This document shows, piece after piece, positions 56,954 to 64,000 of a DNA stretch of 64,000 nucleotides. The position numbers and the translations under genes are program-made. The stretch comes from Lachnospiraceae bacterium (GTDB lineage Bacteria; Bacillota; Clostridia; Lachnospirales; Lachnospiraceae). The stretch is taken from contig JAFSLV010000038.1 in assembly GCA_017448245.1 (NCBI GenBank), positions 27,937 to 91,936 of the forward strand, in the 5' to 3' direction. Below the pieces are notes generated by a model, which ran no database searches, was not told where the DNA came from, and worked only from the letters and a program-made list of their open reading frames with translations. Each line of letters begins with the position of its first letter. Within the stretch, counting starts at the first letter, position 1.

Positions 56954-57193
56954 TCAAATGTCTTCCTCCAAACTTTTTTCGATGATGCGCCGCAGCTTTG
57001 CAAGCACGCTTTCCGCGCCGTCCGCCGCATAATGGGGAATCACATGATAAACCGTGTTGGCCTCGACGGTGATGATCTCTTCTGTGCCGAATTCAAATTC
57101 AAAGGCGCCGTCTTTGTAATACTGGCCAATTCTTTCCGCGATCTCCGGGTCCAGACCCGAAGGGATATCGTACAACTTATTCCTATTATTCAT
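56954..57193 (-). CDS. TnpW-like transposon-encoded small protein
   Basis: 79 residues, no signal sequence. NRNKLYDIPSGLDPEIAERI and VYHVIPHYAADGAESVLAKL match the small TnpW-type proteins encoded beside serine recombinases of this class. Function not known. It overlaps the RepA-like gene by four bases (ATGA). Confidence 0.75.
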   Translation of the reverse strand: MNNRNKLYDIPSGLDPEIAERIGQYYKDGAFEFEFGTEEIITVEANTVYHVIPHYAADGAESVLAKLRRIIEKSLEEDI

Positions 57194-57558
57194 TTGGCTT
57201 CCTCCTGCGGTATGTTTAAGGTGATAATGGCGGGGCGTCCAAGCCCCTGCTTCCTGCGAACGATCAAGCCGCTTTGCTCCAATTCGTGAAAGGCACGGGT
57301 GGCGACCTGCCTGCTCTTATGCAGCTTTTCCTTTGCCTCATTCAGCGTGAAATACAGGCGTATCGTCCCGTTCGGTTCCGTAAAGCCGTTTTCAGCGGAG
57401 ATACCGGCGCGGTCGAGGAGCAGGGTATACAGTAGCTTTGCGTCGTTGGACAGCGCCATAGAAAGCAGAAAGCGCGGCAGGCGCAGGTATGACGTAAGCA
57501 ATGTGCCTTTCCTGTAAGGGATAAGATAATGCAATATGTTCTCCTTTCCTCTATCCAT
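57190..57558 (-). CDS. RepA N-terminal-type initiator fragment
   Basis: 122 residues. LIPYRKGTLLTSYLRLPRFLL resembles the replication-initiator RepA N-terminal winged helix, and KSRQVATRAFHELEQSGLIVRRK is the recognition segment. It is shorter than full RepA proteins. The annotated start is ATG at 57558; a TTG at 57534 has a better ribosome site (AAAGGAG, 6 bases) and may be the true start. Confidence 0.75.
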   Translation of the reverse strand: MDRGKENILHYLIPYRKGTLLTSYLRLPRFLLSMALSNDAKLLYTLLLDRAGISAENGFTEPNGTIRLYFTLNEAKEKLHKSRQVATRAFHELEQSGLIVRRKQGLGRPAIITLNIPQEEAK

Positions 57559-57560
57559 CC

Positions 57561-58180
57561 CATCTTTTGACAGATAGATATATTGTTCTTTGCTTTAAGT
57601 TACAGATAACTATATTTATTCTAATTTCCGTCTACATTCGGGCAGTCATGAGCGTAAGGATATCCGGCGTCCGGGAAGCTGGCAATCAGACATTTCAGAC
57701 TGTCAGCTTTTCCAGACGCTGAAAACCCAGGACAGGCAAATCCCGTTTTGGTCAACACCTCCTTTCGGGCTGTCTTGAAAACATCCCTCTATAAGTAAGG
57801 ACAATTTGGAGCCGTTTTTCAGGGGTCTACAATATAGTTTTTTCAACTTCCCACTTTCCGGTATAATCCCATCGGTTGGGAACTTCCTGTTTTCATCCGG
57901 GAAACACCCCTCTATATACCATTTCATTTTCAAGACGTTTTTTCGGGGGGGCAAAGCAAGTGTTTTTCAAATCCACCTGTCCGGGAAAATCCAGTTTAGG
58001 TGAAAGGGTGAAAGCCGTTCTTTGACGGTCAGAAAATAGTCCCTCTATATATCAGGTCATTTTTTGGCCGTTTGGGGGTGGGGTTAAGCAAAACTTTTTC
58101 AAAAATTTTTCGTAAGAGCTCTGATGCTGGACAACACCCCTCCATAAGTAAGGACATTTTCAAATAAAAGAGGATGCCTG
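57561..58180. repeat. Repeat-rich non-coding region of the element
   Basis: This 620-base stretch has no convincing gene. It contains four copies of a degenerate unit beginning CCCTCTATAARTAAGGACATTT or close to it, at about 57785, 57908, 58041 and 58138 (spacings near 123, 133 and 97). Three copies continue with a GCCGTTT-type block, a G run and a TTTTTCAA block about 80 bases on. The role is unknown; iterons or an origin of transfer are possible because a RepA-like gene is adjacent. Confidence 0.6.
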
Positions 58181-58603
58181 TCACAGCATATTTTTTAATA
58201 GCTTTCGAAGCTGCTTTAAGCCCCTCTGTATGCTCTCACTCACAGAAGAGTAATCGCACCCCTCGGCATCCGCAATCTCCCTGCGCTTCATTCCGAGGAT
58301 ATACTGCGCGTAAATTCTCCGCCTTTGGATTTCCGTAAGCTGATCCATCGCGCTATACAGCGCATCTTCACCCTCCTTGCGTTCAAGGATTTCCTCCGGC
58401 GTGAGCGGTTTCTTTACAGTGTCGTTTTCAATCCCGTCATCCCGATCAAGGGAATAGTAGGCTTTATACCGATAGGTGCGCACACGGTAAGCGTTTTCGT
58501 GGCGTTCAAACTCCAGAAACACTTCTGCGATCTCATCCGGCACTTCGACCGTTTTGCCGGGATTACAGAATGGGTAATACTTGTGTAAGTTGATTTCTTT
58601 CAC
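58181..58603 (-). CDS. Small sigma-70-like factor of the mobile element
   Basis: 140 residues. The last third holds a region 4 helix-turn-helix (QRRRIYAQYILGMKRREIADAEGCDYSSVSES). There is no clear region 2. It resembles the sigma-like proteins of Tn916-type elements. It begins with GTG, set by GGAGG eight bases upstream. It could drive cargo genes on the element, but its targets are unknown. Confidence 0.8.
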   Translation of the reverse strand: MKEINLHKYYPFCNPGKTVEVPDEIAEVFLEFERHENAYRVRTYRYKAYYSLDRDDGIENDTVKKPLTPEEILERKEGEDALYSAMDQLTEIQRRRIYAQYILGMKRREIADAEGCDYSSVSESIQRGLKQLRKLLKNML

Positions 58604-58942
58604 TTTTATTTCCTCCGATCTCGATTAGTCGTTTGATTAGCAAAATCGAAATCAGAGGGTGGAGAGCGGCAGCGGCATGCGCCGCCCATCCAATAAAAGA
58701 ACGGAAAAAGCCGCACCCATAGAAAGAGTGCGGCTAAACCGGCATGGTTATCCTGTGGAATGATCCCTGCGAAAAGCAGAGAGTCCGTGTATAGAATGCT
58801 GTTTAGTTGTATTCCGTTACGGCGGTATTTTTATTTCAAATCCATATTTCATATCGTTGCCTTTCCTATGAACAAATCGGGCGACGGGGCGTTTTCAGCC
58901 TCGCCGCCCTTGCGGGTGTCTTATCGTTTTGTGCTGTCTACG
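58604..58942. other. Intergenic region between sigma factor and adhesin gene
   Basis: About 340 bases with no gene that I can support. It contains the adhesin terminator (58704-58735) and the sigma factor's ribosome site. A promoter for the sigma factor is expected near 58610-58680, but no strong -35/-10 pair was seen. Confidence 0.5.
58704..58735 (-). terminator. Terminator of the adhesin gene
   Basis: AGCCGCAC pairs with GTGCGGCT around an 11-base loop, and TTTTT follows on the minus strand. It lies about 210 bases beyond the adhesin stop. Confidence 0.8.
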
Positions 58943-61900
58943 TTATTTTTCGATTTTTCTTTTCCGCGCGTACAGAAGCAGGACAACCATTGCCGCAACA
59001 GACAAGAACATGAGGCTGCTCCACAGCGCCAGATTGCTCTCGTCGCCGGTCTTCGGTGAAGTTATATCCTTTGCACCGGTGTCCGGATTGCTTGCCGCTG
59101 CTTTCACCGTCAGCTTCACCGTGGCGCTGCCGTCCTGGAAGTTGACCTTGACGGTATGGTCGCCAACAGAAAGCGTTTCCAGATATTCCGGCTTGACAGA
59201 CAGCTTCAAGCTGCCTTCCGCTGCGCTATAATTTGCGCTGCCTACCGTTACGCCGCCGATCTCCAATGAACCAAACAGACCATAGGTCAGATGATCGTCC
59301 TCGCTACGCTTGAAGGTGAGGTCAAGATTCTTTCCGCTTCCTTTCTGCCAGGTGACAGACTGGATCGTGTTCCCGGAACCGTCCTTTGCCGCGTAGCTTA
59401 CGGTGACAGGCGTCGGCGGATTCGTTTTCGCCTTGACCTCAATCTCGTAGCTATCGGTGAAGCCTTCGTAGCTCACGGTCAAAGTTTGCTTGCCAACCGT
59501 GCTACTGTCGAAGCCTGTGACCATAGCCGCCGTGACGTTAACCGTCTCCTTGCTGCCGTCAGACTTGCTCACTTCCAGCGTCAGGCCGGTCACGTCCAGC
59601 GCATCGCCCTCAGTGTAAATCTTATTGGCGCTGTCGCTGTTCAGCGTGATCCCGGTGACGGTGATTTCCGTCCACTTCGCATAGAACGTCCGGTCTCCCG
59701 TGATGCCCGCAGGAATTGCTGTTATGGGGCTTCCGCTGAAGGAGGCATTATCATACCAGCCGTCAAAGGTGTGGCCCGTCGGACCACCCGTTAAAGGTGC
59801 CAATGTGAGCGGCGTATCAGCAATCGTATAGGTTGCCGGGTTACTGTTTGACGCTCCGTTCACGTTCTGGTAGCTGATGTTATAAGTGTCAGCCGTCCAT
59901 TTCGCATAGAACGTCTTGTCTCCCGTACTGTTTGCCGGGATCTCTGTTATGGCGTTTCCGCTGAATGCGGCATTATCATACCAGCCGTCAAAGGTGTAGC
60001 CCGTCGCACCTGTCGGAGACACCAACGGGATTGGCGTATCAGTAATCGTATAGGTTACCGGGTTACTGTTTGACGCTCCCTTCAGATTCTGATAGCTGAT
60101 GTTATAAATGTCAGCCGTCCACTTCGCAAAGAACTGCTTGTCTCCACTACTGCCCGCCGGGATCTCAGTCACAGGGCTTCCGTTGAATGCGGCATTATCA
60201 TACCATCCGCCAAAGGTGTGTCCATCTCTCCTTGGTTTCGCAAGGGTGATTGTATCAGATTTGGTATAGGTTGCAGGATTGCTTGGATGATTTGTCCCAT
60301 CATATAAATGATATACAATAGCATATAGATAATATGGATCCTCAGCAAACGTCGCACGAATTGTTGCGTGACCGGTTCCTATGGTAAACTGCGCAGGATT
60401 GTCTGTCGTGCTTGAAAGCGTTCCGCCACTCTTGGCAATCACCATCCACTCCTTAAACTGATATCCGGGGTTTGGCGTTGCCGTCAGTTGGACGGTTTCG
60501 CCTGCTTTACCCGACGACACACTCGTCCTCGCCTCGCCATTTCCGTCATTCGTGACACGAATACACTGCTCATCCTCCGGAACGAACACTGCTTTTAGTT
60601 CCACATTCTTGTCGCCCATGATGAAATAGGTCTGCGCATCATACATATTTGCAAGAACAACATCGCCTGAGATGACTTCCCAATGGCTGAAATGGGTTCC
60701 TGTTCCGTTTTGTGCATATACATAGTTCCGTTCCCCCACGTCCACATTTCCAGAGCTACTTGCCCATGCGCTTCCACCGCCCTCTGTAGTAACGCTTACC
60801 GAGAGACCGGAACCATACGTCGTAAAAACAGCTTCTATTACCACATTTTCCGAACCTATGTTGAAGGCGGCAGTTGCACTTGTTGGATCATTGATTGTGA
60901 CGTTGCCGGATTTCACTTCCCATTTGACAAACCGACCGTAACGTGTCGGTGTTGCGGTCAGGTAGATCTCTGTTCCTGTCGATCCGTAAGATGCGCTTGC
61001 ACTTGCCTGACCTAAACCATAACTGTTTTCCCCCACATGGACACTGTATTCACCATCTGAAAGGCTTTCAAATACGGCCTCACAGGTCATATCCCCTGTG
61101 ACATTTTGCAGGCTGGTATACGCAAGAGACGCATCGCCGATGGTTCCGTTTCCAGCACCGGAAGTAATACGCCATTCCTTGAATTTGTAGCCGGCATTCG
61201 GCGTTGCCTTCAGATACGCTATATCAATCGCATTCATCCAATACTGAGTAGCATCTACCTGCGGAAACATCGCCGTTCCTCCGCCGGAGGGGCTGACACT
61301 TGTTTGGACTAAATGATTGTCAGAACCAAAATGCACTATTATTTCAACACGACCTGTGCAGTTTGTAATCGTCGTTTGAGCAGCTCCGGCATCTTGAATC
61401 GTTCCACTGCCTGATTGCAACTGCCATCCGCCAAACTTATATCCATATGCCGGAACAGCCATCAGGGTGTATGTTGTCGGATCGCCCGGATCGACGGTTG
61501 CCGTTGCTGTTCCTTTTTCTAAATCATACAAAAGAACCGTATAGGTTTCCCCAGACGCTGCTTCCGTAAAAACCGCATTTACCACGGTGTCCGTGGTACC
61601 GAATGTAAATGTGGTTTTTTCGGCACCCGGATTATCAATCTTGCCGTCGCCTGAGACGATTTCCCATTTCTGAAATCGATAGCCGTCACCGGGAAGTGCC
61701 ATGATGTCTGTCGTGGTTCCCTCGGAACCGGAGTATTTCCCCGCTTCCCCTCTTCCGCTTCCATCGTATCTGAGCGTCAGATAATGCGTTTGCCCGGAAC
61801 GAAGGCCGCCGTTTTGCAGAGGGGCATTTTGCGCTTGCAACGCCCCGCGCAGCATGGGGGCTGTTTGTGTGGTTTCATCCTTTGAGCCGTCATTCTCCTT

Positions 61901-62791
61901 CGAGTTGGCAGCCTCATTTATGCCGGCTTCATCGTTGTTTGCCGCTGTGACATCTTCCTGTGAGGTTGTTTCATTACTTGTGACCGTGTTGTTTTCTTGT
62001 GATGTTTCGTTGTTGGGTATAGTTGTGATATTCTCCTGCGGTGTTCCATTGTTGGGTGTGGTTACATTATTCTCCTGAGATGTATCGTCATTGACGGTCG
62101 TTGTGGTTGTTTCCTGTGATGCATTATCGTCGGTAATGGTTGTGTTATCCTCCTGTGATGTTGCATCCTCCGTTTTAGTCGTGTTGTTTTCCGGAGATAG
62201 CGAGACGAAAGGATTTTCATCCCACCCCGCGTAGAGCGTGATGTCTCCCGTCACAACATCAGCATCGAAGTTCCATGCGGCGGCGGCTCCCGGATCACGG
62301 AACCAGCCGGTGAATGTGTAACCGTCCGCTGTTGGCGCGTCGGGTTCAGTGATTGTTTCACCTTCTTTTACGATGATGGCAGAAGGTGCGGCTCCGTGTC
62401 CGTTTGCGTCAAAGGTGACGGTGAAGATAGCAGCAGGCGGCGTCTCGTCATCCGCACCCTGCGCGGGCGCAGCCTGCTTAGCCGGGGTCTTGCTCGGCTC
62501 CGGCGACGGAATCGGTGTAGGCTCCGGCGTCGGAGTGCTCCCGGCGGTCTTTTCCTCGCCGCCGCTGTTCTCGCCTTGCTCCTTGTCCTCTCCTGTTCCG
62601 GGTAGCTCGCCCGGAGCGGCGGGTGAAGCGGTTTCCTTCGTGGGTTCCTCCGTGCTGTTCGTCAGTTCCTCGACCACGATATCCGTGCCCGTGGCCGGAG
62701 CATCGTTCTCCGCAAAGGCACTGACCGGGAGCATCGTCGCGATCATAAGAAGCGCCATCACTATGGCAAGCATTCTGCTTTTTGTTTTCAT
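58943..62791 (-). CDS. Large sortase-anchored adhesin with InlB-type repeats
   Basis: 1282 residues. Signal peptide (~1-27, cleavage after SAFA), a Pro/Thr-rich linker (~40-115), an InlB B-repeat (~130-195; FTVTFDANGHGAAPS), a Thr/Asn/Gln-rich stalk with repeated SQEN/TTPNN-type units (~200-280), divergent bacterial-repeat domains (~340-850), three Listeria-Bacteroides repeats (~865-1100), two Ig-like domains (~1105-1225), then a sorting signal SPKTGDES, a membrane helix and RKRKIEK. It would be linked to the cell wall by sortase, which is not in the window. Alone as the main cargo gene, it is likely an attachment factor. Confidence 0.92.
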   Translation of the reverse strand: MKTKSRMLAIVMALLMIATMLPVSAFAENDAPATGTDIVVEELTNSTEEPTKETASPAAPGELPGTGEDKEQGENSGGEEKTAGSTPTPEPTPIPSPEPSKTPAKQAAPAQGADDETPPAAIFTVTFDANGHGAAPSAIIVKEGETITEPDAPTADGYTFTGWFRDPGAAAAWNFDADVVTGDITLYAGWDENPFVSLSPENNTTKTEDATSQEDNTTITDDNASQETTTTTVNDDTSQENNVTTPNNGTPQENITTIPNNETSQENNTVTSNETTSQEDVTAANNDEAGINEAANSKENDGSKDETTQTAPMLRGALQAQNAPLQNGGLRSGQTHYLTLRYDGSGRGEAGKYSGSEGTTTDIMALPGDGYRFQKWEIVSGDGKIDNPGAEKTTFTFGTTDTVVNAVFTEAASGETYTVLLYDLEKGTATATVDPGDPTTYTLMAVPAYGYKFGGWQLQSGSGTIQDAGAAQTTITNCTGRVEIIVHFGSDNHLVQTSVSPSGGGTAMFPQVDATQYWMNAIDIAYLKATPNAGYKFKEWRITSGAGNGTIGDASLAYTSLQNVTGDMTCEAVFESLSDGEYSVHVGENSYGLGQASASASYGSTGTEIYLTATPTRYGRFVKWEVKSGNVTINDPTSATAAFNIGSENVVIEAVFTTYGSGLSVSVTTEGGGSAWASSSGNVDVGERNYVYAQNGTGTHFSHWEVISGDVVLANMYDAQTYFIMGDKNVELKAVFVPEDEQCIRVTNDGNGEARTSVSSGKAGETVQLTATPNPGYQFKEWMVIAKSGGTLSSTTDNPAQFTIGTGHATIRATFAEDPYYLYAIVYHLYDGTNHPSNPATYTKSDTITLAKPRRDGHTFGGWYDNAAFNGSPVTEIPAGSSGDKQFFAKWTADIYNISYQNLKGASNSNPVTYTITDTPIPLVSPTGATGYTFDGWYDNAAFSGNAITEIPANSTGDKTFYAKWTADTYNISYQNVNGASNSNPATYTIADTPLTLAPLTGGPTGHTFDGWYDNASFSGSPITAIPAGITGDRTFYAKWTEITVTGITLNSDSANKIYTEGDALDVTGLTLEVSKSDGSKETVNVTAAMVTGFDSSTVGKQTLTVSYEGFTDSYEIEVKAKTNPPTPVTVSYAAKDGSGNTIQSVTWQKGSGKNLDLTFKRSEDDHLTYGLFGSLEIGGVTVGSANYSAAEGSLKLSVKPEYLETLSVGDHTVKVNFQDGSATVKLTVKAAASNPDTGAKDITSPKTGDESNLALWSSLMFLSVAAMVVLLLYARKRKIEK
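59665..60340 (-). repeat. Three tandem DNA repeats of 222-225 bases within the adhesin
   Basis: Copies begin near 59671, 59896 and 60118 and each encodes a ~75-residue unit with GWYDNAAF and a TFYAKW end. The last two are closest in sequence, so recent duplication is likely. Confidence 0.85.
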
Positions 62792-62834
62792 GTTCTGATT
62801 CCTTCCTTCTTTGTATTCTCCATGCCTGGAGGGG

Positions 62835-63146
62835 TTATTCTTTGTCCTGTTTGTCCCGTCCTTTGTATCGCATAATCAGCACCGTCACCACAACGCCCAG
62901 CGCAAAGGCGATCAGCGCCGCCAGTACATAGCCTCCGGCATGTTCCGATAAAAGGGAGGTCGCTGCGTAGCCGGATGAGGCGATTCCATGCCCGCCTTGC
63001 CCGAACAGCGCAAACAGCGCCAGCAGGCAGACCGCAAGGCCGCCGGACACGCCGCCGAGGGCCTTAAGCAAAACCAGCTCCTTTTTCTTTTCCAGAAGGT
63101 CGGCCCGCCTGTGAAGAAGCGCAAGCCTTTCCTCTGCCGTTCTCAT
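62835..63146 (-). CDS. Small membrane protein of the mobile element
   Basis: 103 residues. A short charged helix (EERLALLHRRADLLEKKKEL) precedes two membrane segments (~35-55 and ~75-95) and a Lys/Asp-rich tail. AAGGAGGT lies directly upstream of its ATG. Its place between PrsW and the adhesin suggests a shared role; a partner or substrate of the protease is possible, but unproven. Confidence 0.65.
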   Translation of the reverse strand: MRTAEERLALLHRRADLLEKKKELVLLKALGGVSGGLAVCLLALFALFGQGGHGIASSGYAATSLLSEHAGGYVLAALIAFALGVVVTVLIMRYKGRDKQDKE

Positions 63147-63269
63147 AAGGTGATACCTCCTTTTCTCAAAATCGGGTCTCTGAAAAACCCTTTCACTTAT
63201 ATAGATACATGAAATCCGAAAATTCCCCGCTTTTTTTGAAAAAAAATCAAAAAAATTTTTTCGGGCGCG

Positions 63270-63306
63270 AAAAAGAACAGGCCGCCCGTGTAAAAGCAGC
63301 CTGTTC
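63270..63306 (-). terminator. Terminator after the PrsW gene
   Basis: GAACAGGC pairs with GCCTGTTC across a 16-base loop, followed by TTTTTC on the minus strand. It separates the PrsW gene from the membrane protein and adhesin. Confidence 0.8.
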
Positions 63307-63324
63307 CGAAGGGTCTATTTTGTT

Positions 63325-63960
63325 TCAGCGCGCCAGATTCTTTAAGCGCTTTCGCCCGAAGATCAGCGCAAGCAGCACCGTCAGCATGGGAAGGATATAG
63401 CCGATACGCGCCGCCGCTCCGCTCTGTGCCACCAGCAGATTATAGATGGCGTGATAGGTGATGGCAAGGGCCAGAAGTCCCGCTGTCCCGGCAAAGCGCA
63501 GATACAGCCTGTTCCAGAGGTAATAAAGTCCCATGCCTACGATCATGCCGTTGACGACGTGCATGGCTCCCGTGCCGAAGCCCCGGATCAGAAGGTGCAA
63601 AAGCTGCGCCGAGCCGTTTCCGGTCAGATAGCACACATTTTCAAACGTGGCAAAGCCCACGGACACCATGAGCATGGTACCCATGATATCCTCCTTTTCC
63701 GGCTCCAGCACCAAAATATAAAACAGCACCGGCGCGAGCTTTAATATCTCCTCCACCATAGGGGATATCTCGATGGAGGCCATGGTCATATCCGCGCCGT
63801 GCAGCATGGCAAGGAAGGTGCTGATATAGGAGGCGGCGAGACAGGCGGTCATCCCGCCGAGGAAAAACAGCATGGACCGTCTGCGTCTTCCCCTGAGGCA
63901 GAGGATGGACACGATCAGCGGCGCGGCAATGCAGATGTAGATGTTTTCGATATAATTCAT
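63325..63960 (-). CDS. PrsW-family intramembrane metalloprotease
   Basis: 211 residues with about seven membrane helices. The family motifs are seen: PMVEEILKLAPV (EExxK), GAMHVVNGMIVG (H..G) and AITYHAIYN. PrsW proteases cut anti-sigma factors or other membrane proteins. Beside a sigma-like factor and a small membrane protein, a signalling role for the element is tempting but only inferred. It overlaps the partial gene upstream (ATGA). Confidence 0.88.
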   Translation of the reverse strand: MNYIENIYICIAAPLIVSILCLRGRRRRSMLFFLGGMTACLAASYISTFLAMLHGADMTMASIEISPMVEEILKLAPVLFYILVLEPEKEDIMGTMLMVSVGFATFENVCYLTGNGSAQLLHLLIRGFGTGAMHVVNGMIVGMGLYYLWNRLYLRFAGTAGLLALAITYHAIYNLLVAQSGAAARIGYILPMLTVLLALIFGRKRLKNLAR

Positions 63961-64000
63961 TCCCGCACCGCCTTTCCAAGCGCCGGAAAGATGAGCGCAA
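63957..64000 (-). CDS. 3' end of an upstream gene, cut by the window edge
   Basis: A minus-strand frame ends with ALIFPALGKAVRE and a TGA that overlaps the PrsW ATG. Only 14 codons are seen, so its identity cannot be given. Confidence 0.4.
   Translation of the reverse strand, partial: ALIFPALGKAVRE

Noticed and set aside
57703-57954. Minus-strand 83-residue frame in the repeat-rich region
   Set aside because: It covers two of the degenerate repeats and has no family resemblance or ribosome site; more likely non-coding.
59665-60340. Possible CRISPR or mobile repeats
   Set aside because: The 222-225 base units code for protein repeats of the adhesin in one continuous frame.
63147-63324. Small gene between PrsW and the 103-residue protein
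   Set aside because: The stretch is A/T-rich with a terminator and a ribosome site; open frames there are very short and start inside the poly-A/T runs.

Overview
The window reads as chromosomal DNA of a moderately high-GC Gram-positive anaerobe of the class Clostridia, most likely a Lachnospiraceae-type organism (inference). Supporting signs are the protein families (membrane pyrophosphatase, phosphate butyryltransferase-like enzyme, DegV, YqhQ/DUF1385, a TGS-uridine kinase fusion, a PurF paralogue, DUF5050), purine-rich Shine-Dalgarno sites, a type A RNase P RNA, and a sortase-anchored adhesin on a serine-recombinase element.

Layout. 1-2057 (minus): two tandem paralogous membrane sensors, one truncated by the window edge and one ending in a GGDEF domain. 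2151-6937 (plus): hppA, a phosphate acyltransferase and a sodium/solute symporter. 7119-8448 (minus): a TetR regulator and a CPBP membrane protease under a near-consensus promoter with an operator over the start site. 8538-14283 (minus): a decayed lipoprotein fragment, comEC, a histidine kinase/response regulator pair and comEA. 14392-20628 (minus): a solute-binding protein and argD-argB-argJ-GNAT-argC, divergent from argG (20774, plus) across a region where both promoters appear to share one palindromic -35 hexamer. 22303-31928 (minus): degV, then a translation-centred run of lepA, hemW, a degenerate HD-GYP protein, pilT, rpmE, DUF1385, prmC and prfA. rpsT (32126, plus) diverges from lepA. 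32404-34720 (minus): two G3E-family GTPases, one carrying a long His/Asp repeat and one fused to a DUF1980-like domain. 34792-44539 (minus): envelope proteins of unknown function, rnpB, a TGS/uridine kinase, a NIF3-family protein and trmK. 44597-52569 (minus): a compact polyphosphate-related run (DUF815 ATPase, ppx, ppk, a small acidic protein, an isochorismatase-type hydrolase, a PurF paralogue without its catalytic Cys, and a spermidine-synthase-like protein). 52699-55180 (plus): DUF5050 protein, pyrB, pyrI.

From about 55.19 kb to the window end lies the end of an integrative mobile element: a large serine recombinase, a TnpW-like protein, a RepA-like initiator fragment, a repeat-rich non-coding stretch, a sigma-70-like factor, a 1282-residue sortase-anchored adhesin with InlB-type repeats, a small membrane protein and a PrsW-type intramembrane protease. 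The other end of the element is outside the window.

How the parts fit: arginine and pyrimidine synthesis, phosphate-energy metabolism (PPi, polyphosphate, acyl phosphates), DNA uptake (ComEC/ComEA with a lone PilT) and translation genes form the core. The mobile element is the accessory part. I found no tRNA, rRNA or CRISPR array. The best candidates for undescribed biology are the repeat-bearing intergenic region with the sigma factor/PrsW/adhesin cargo, the His/Asp-repeat metallochaperone pair, and the polyphosphate-PurF-like-SpeE-like cluster. All functional statements come from reading motifs by eye; no database search was run.
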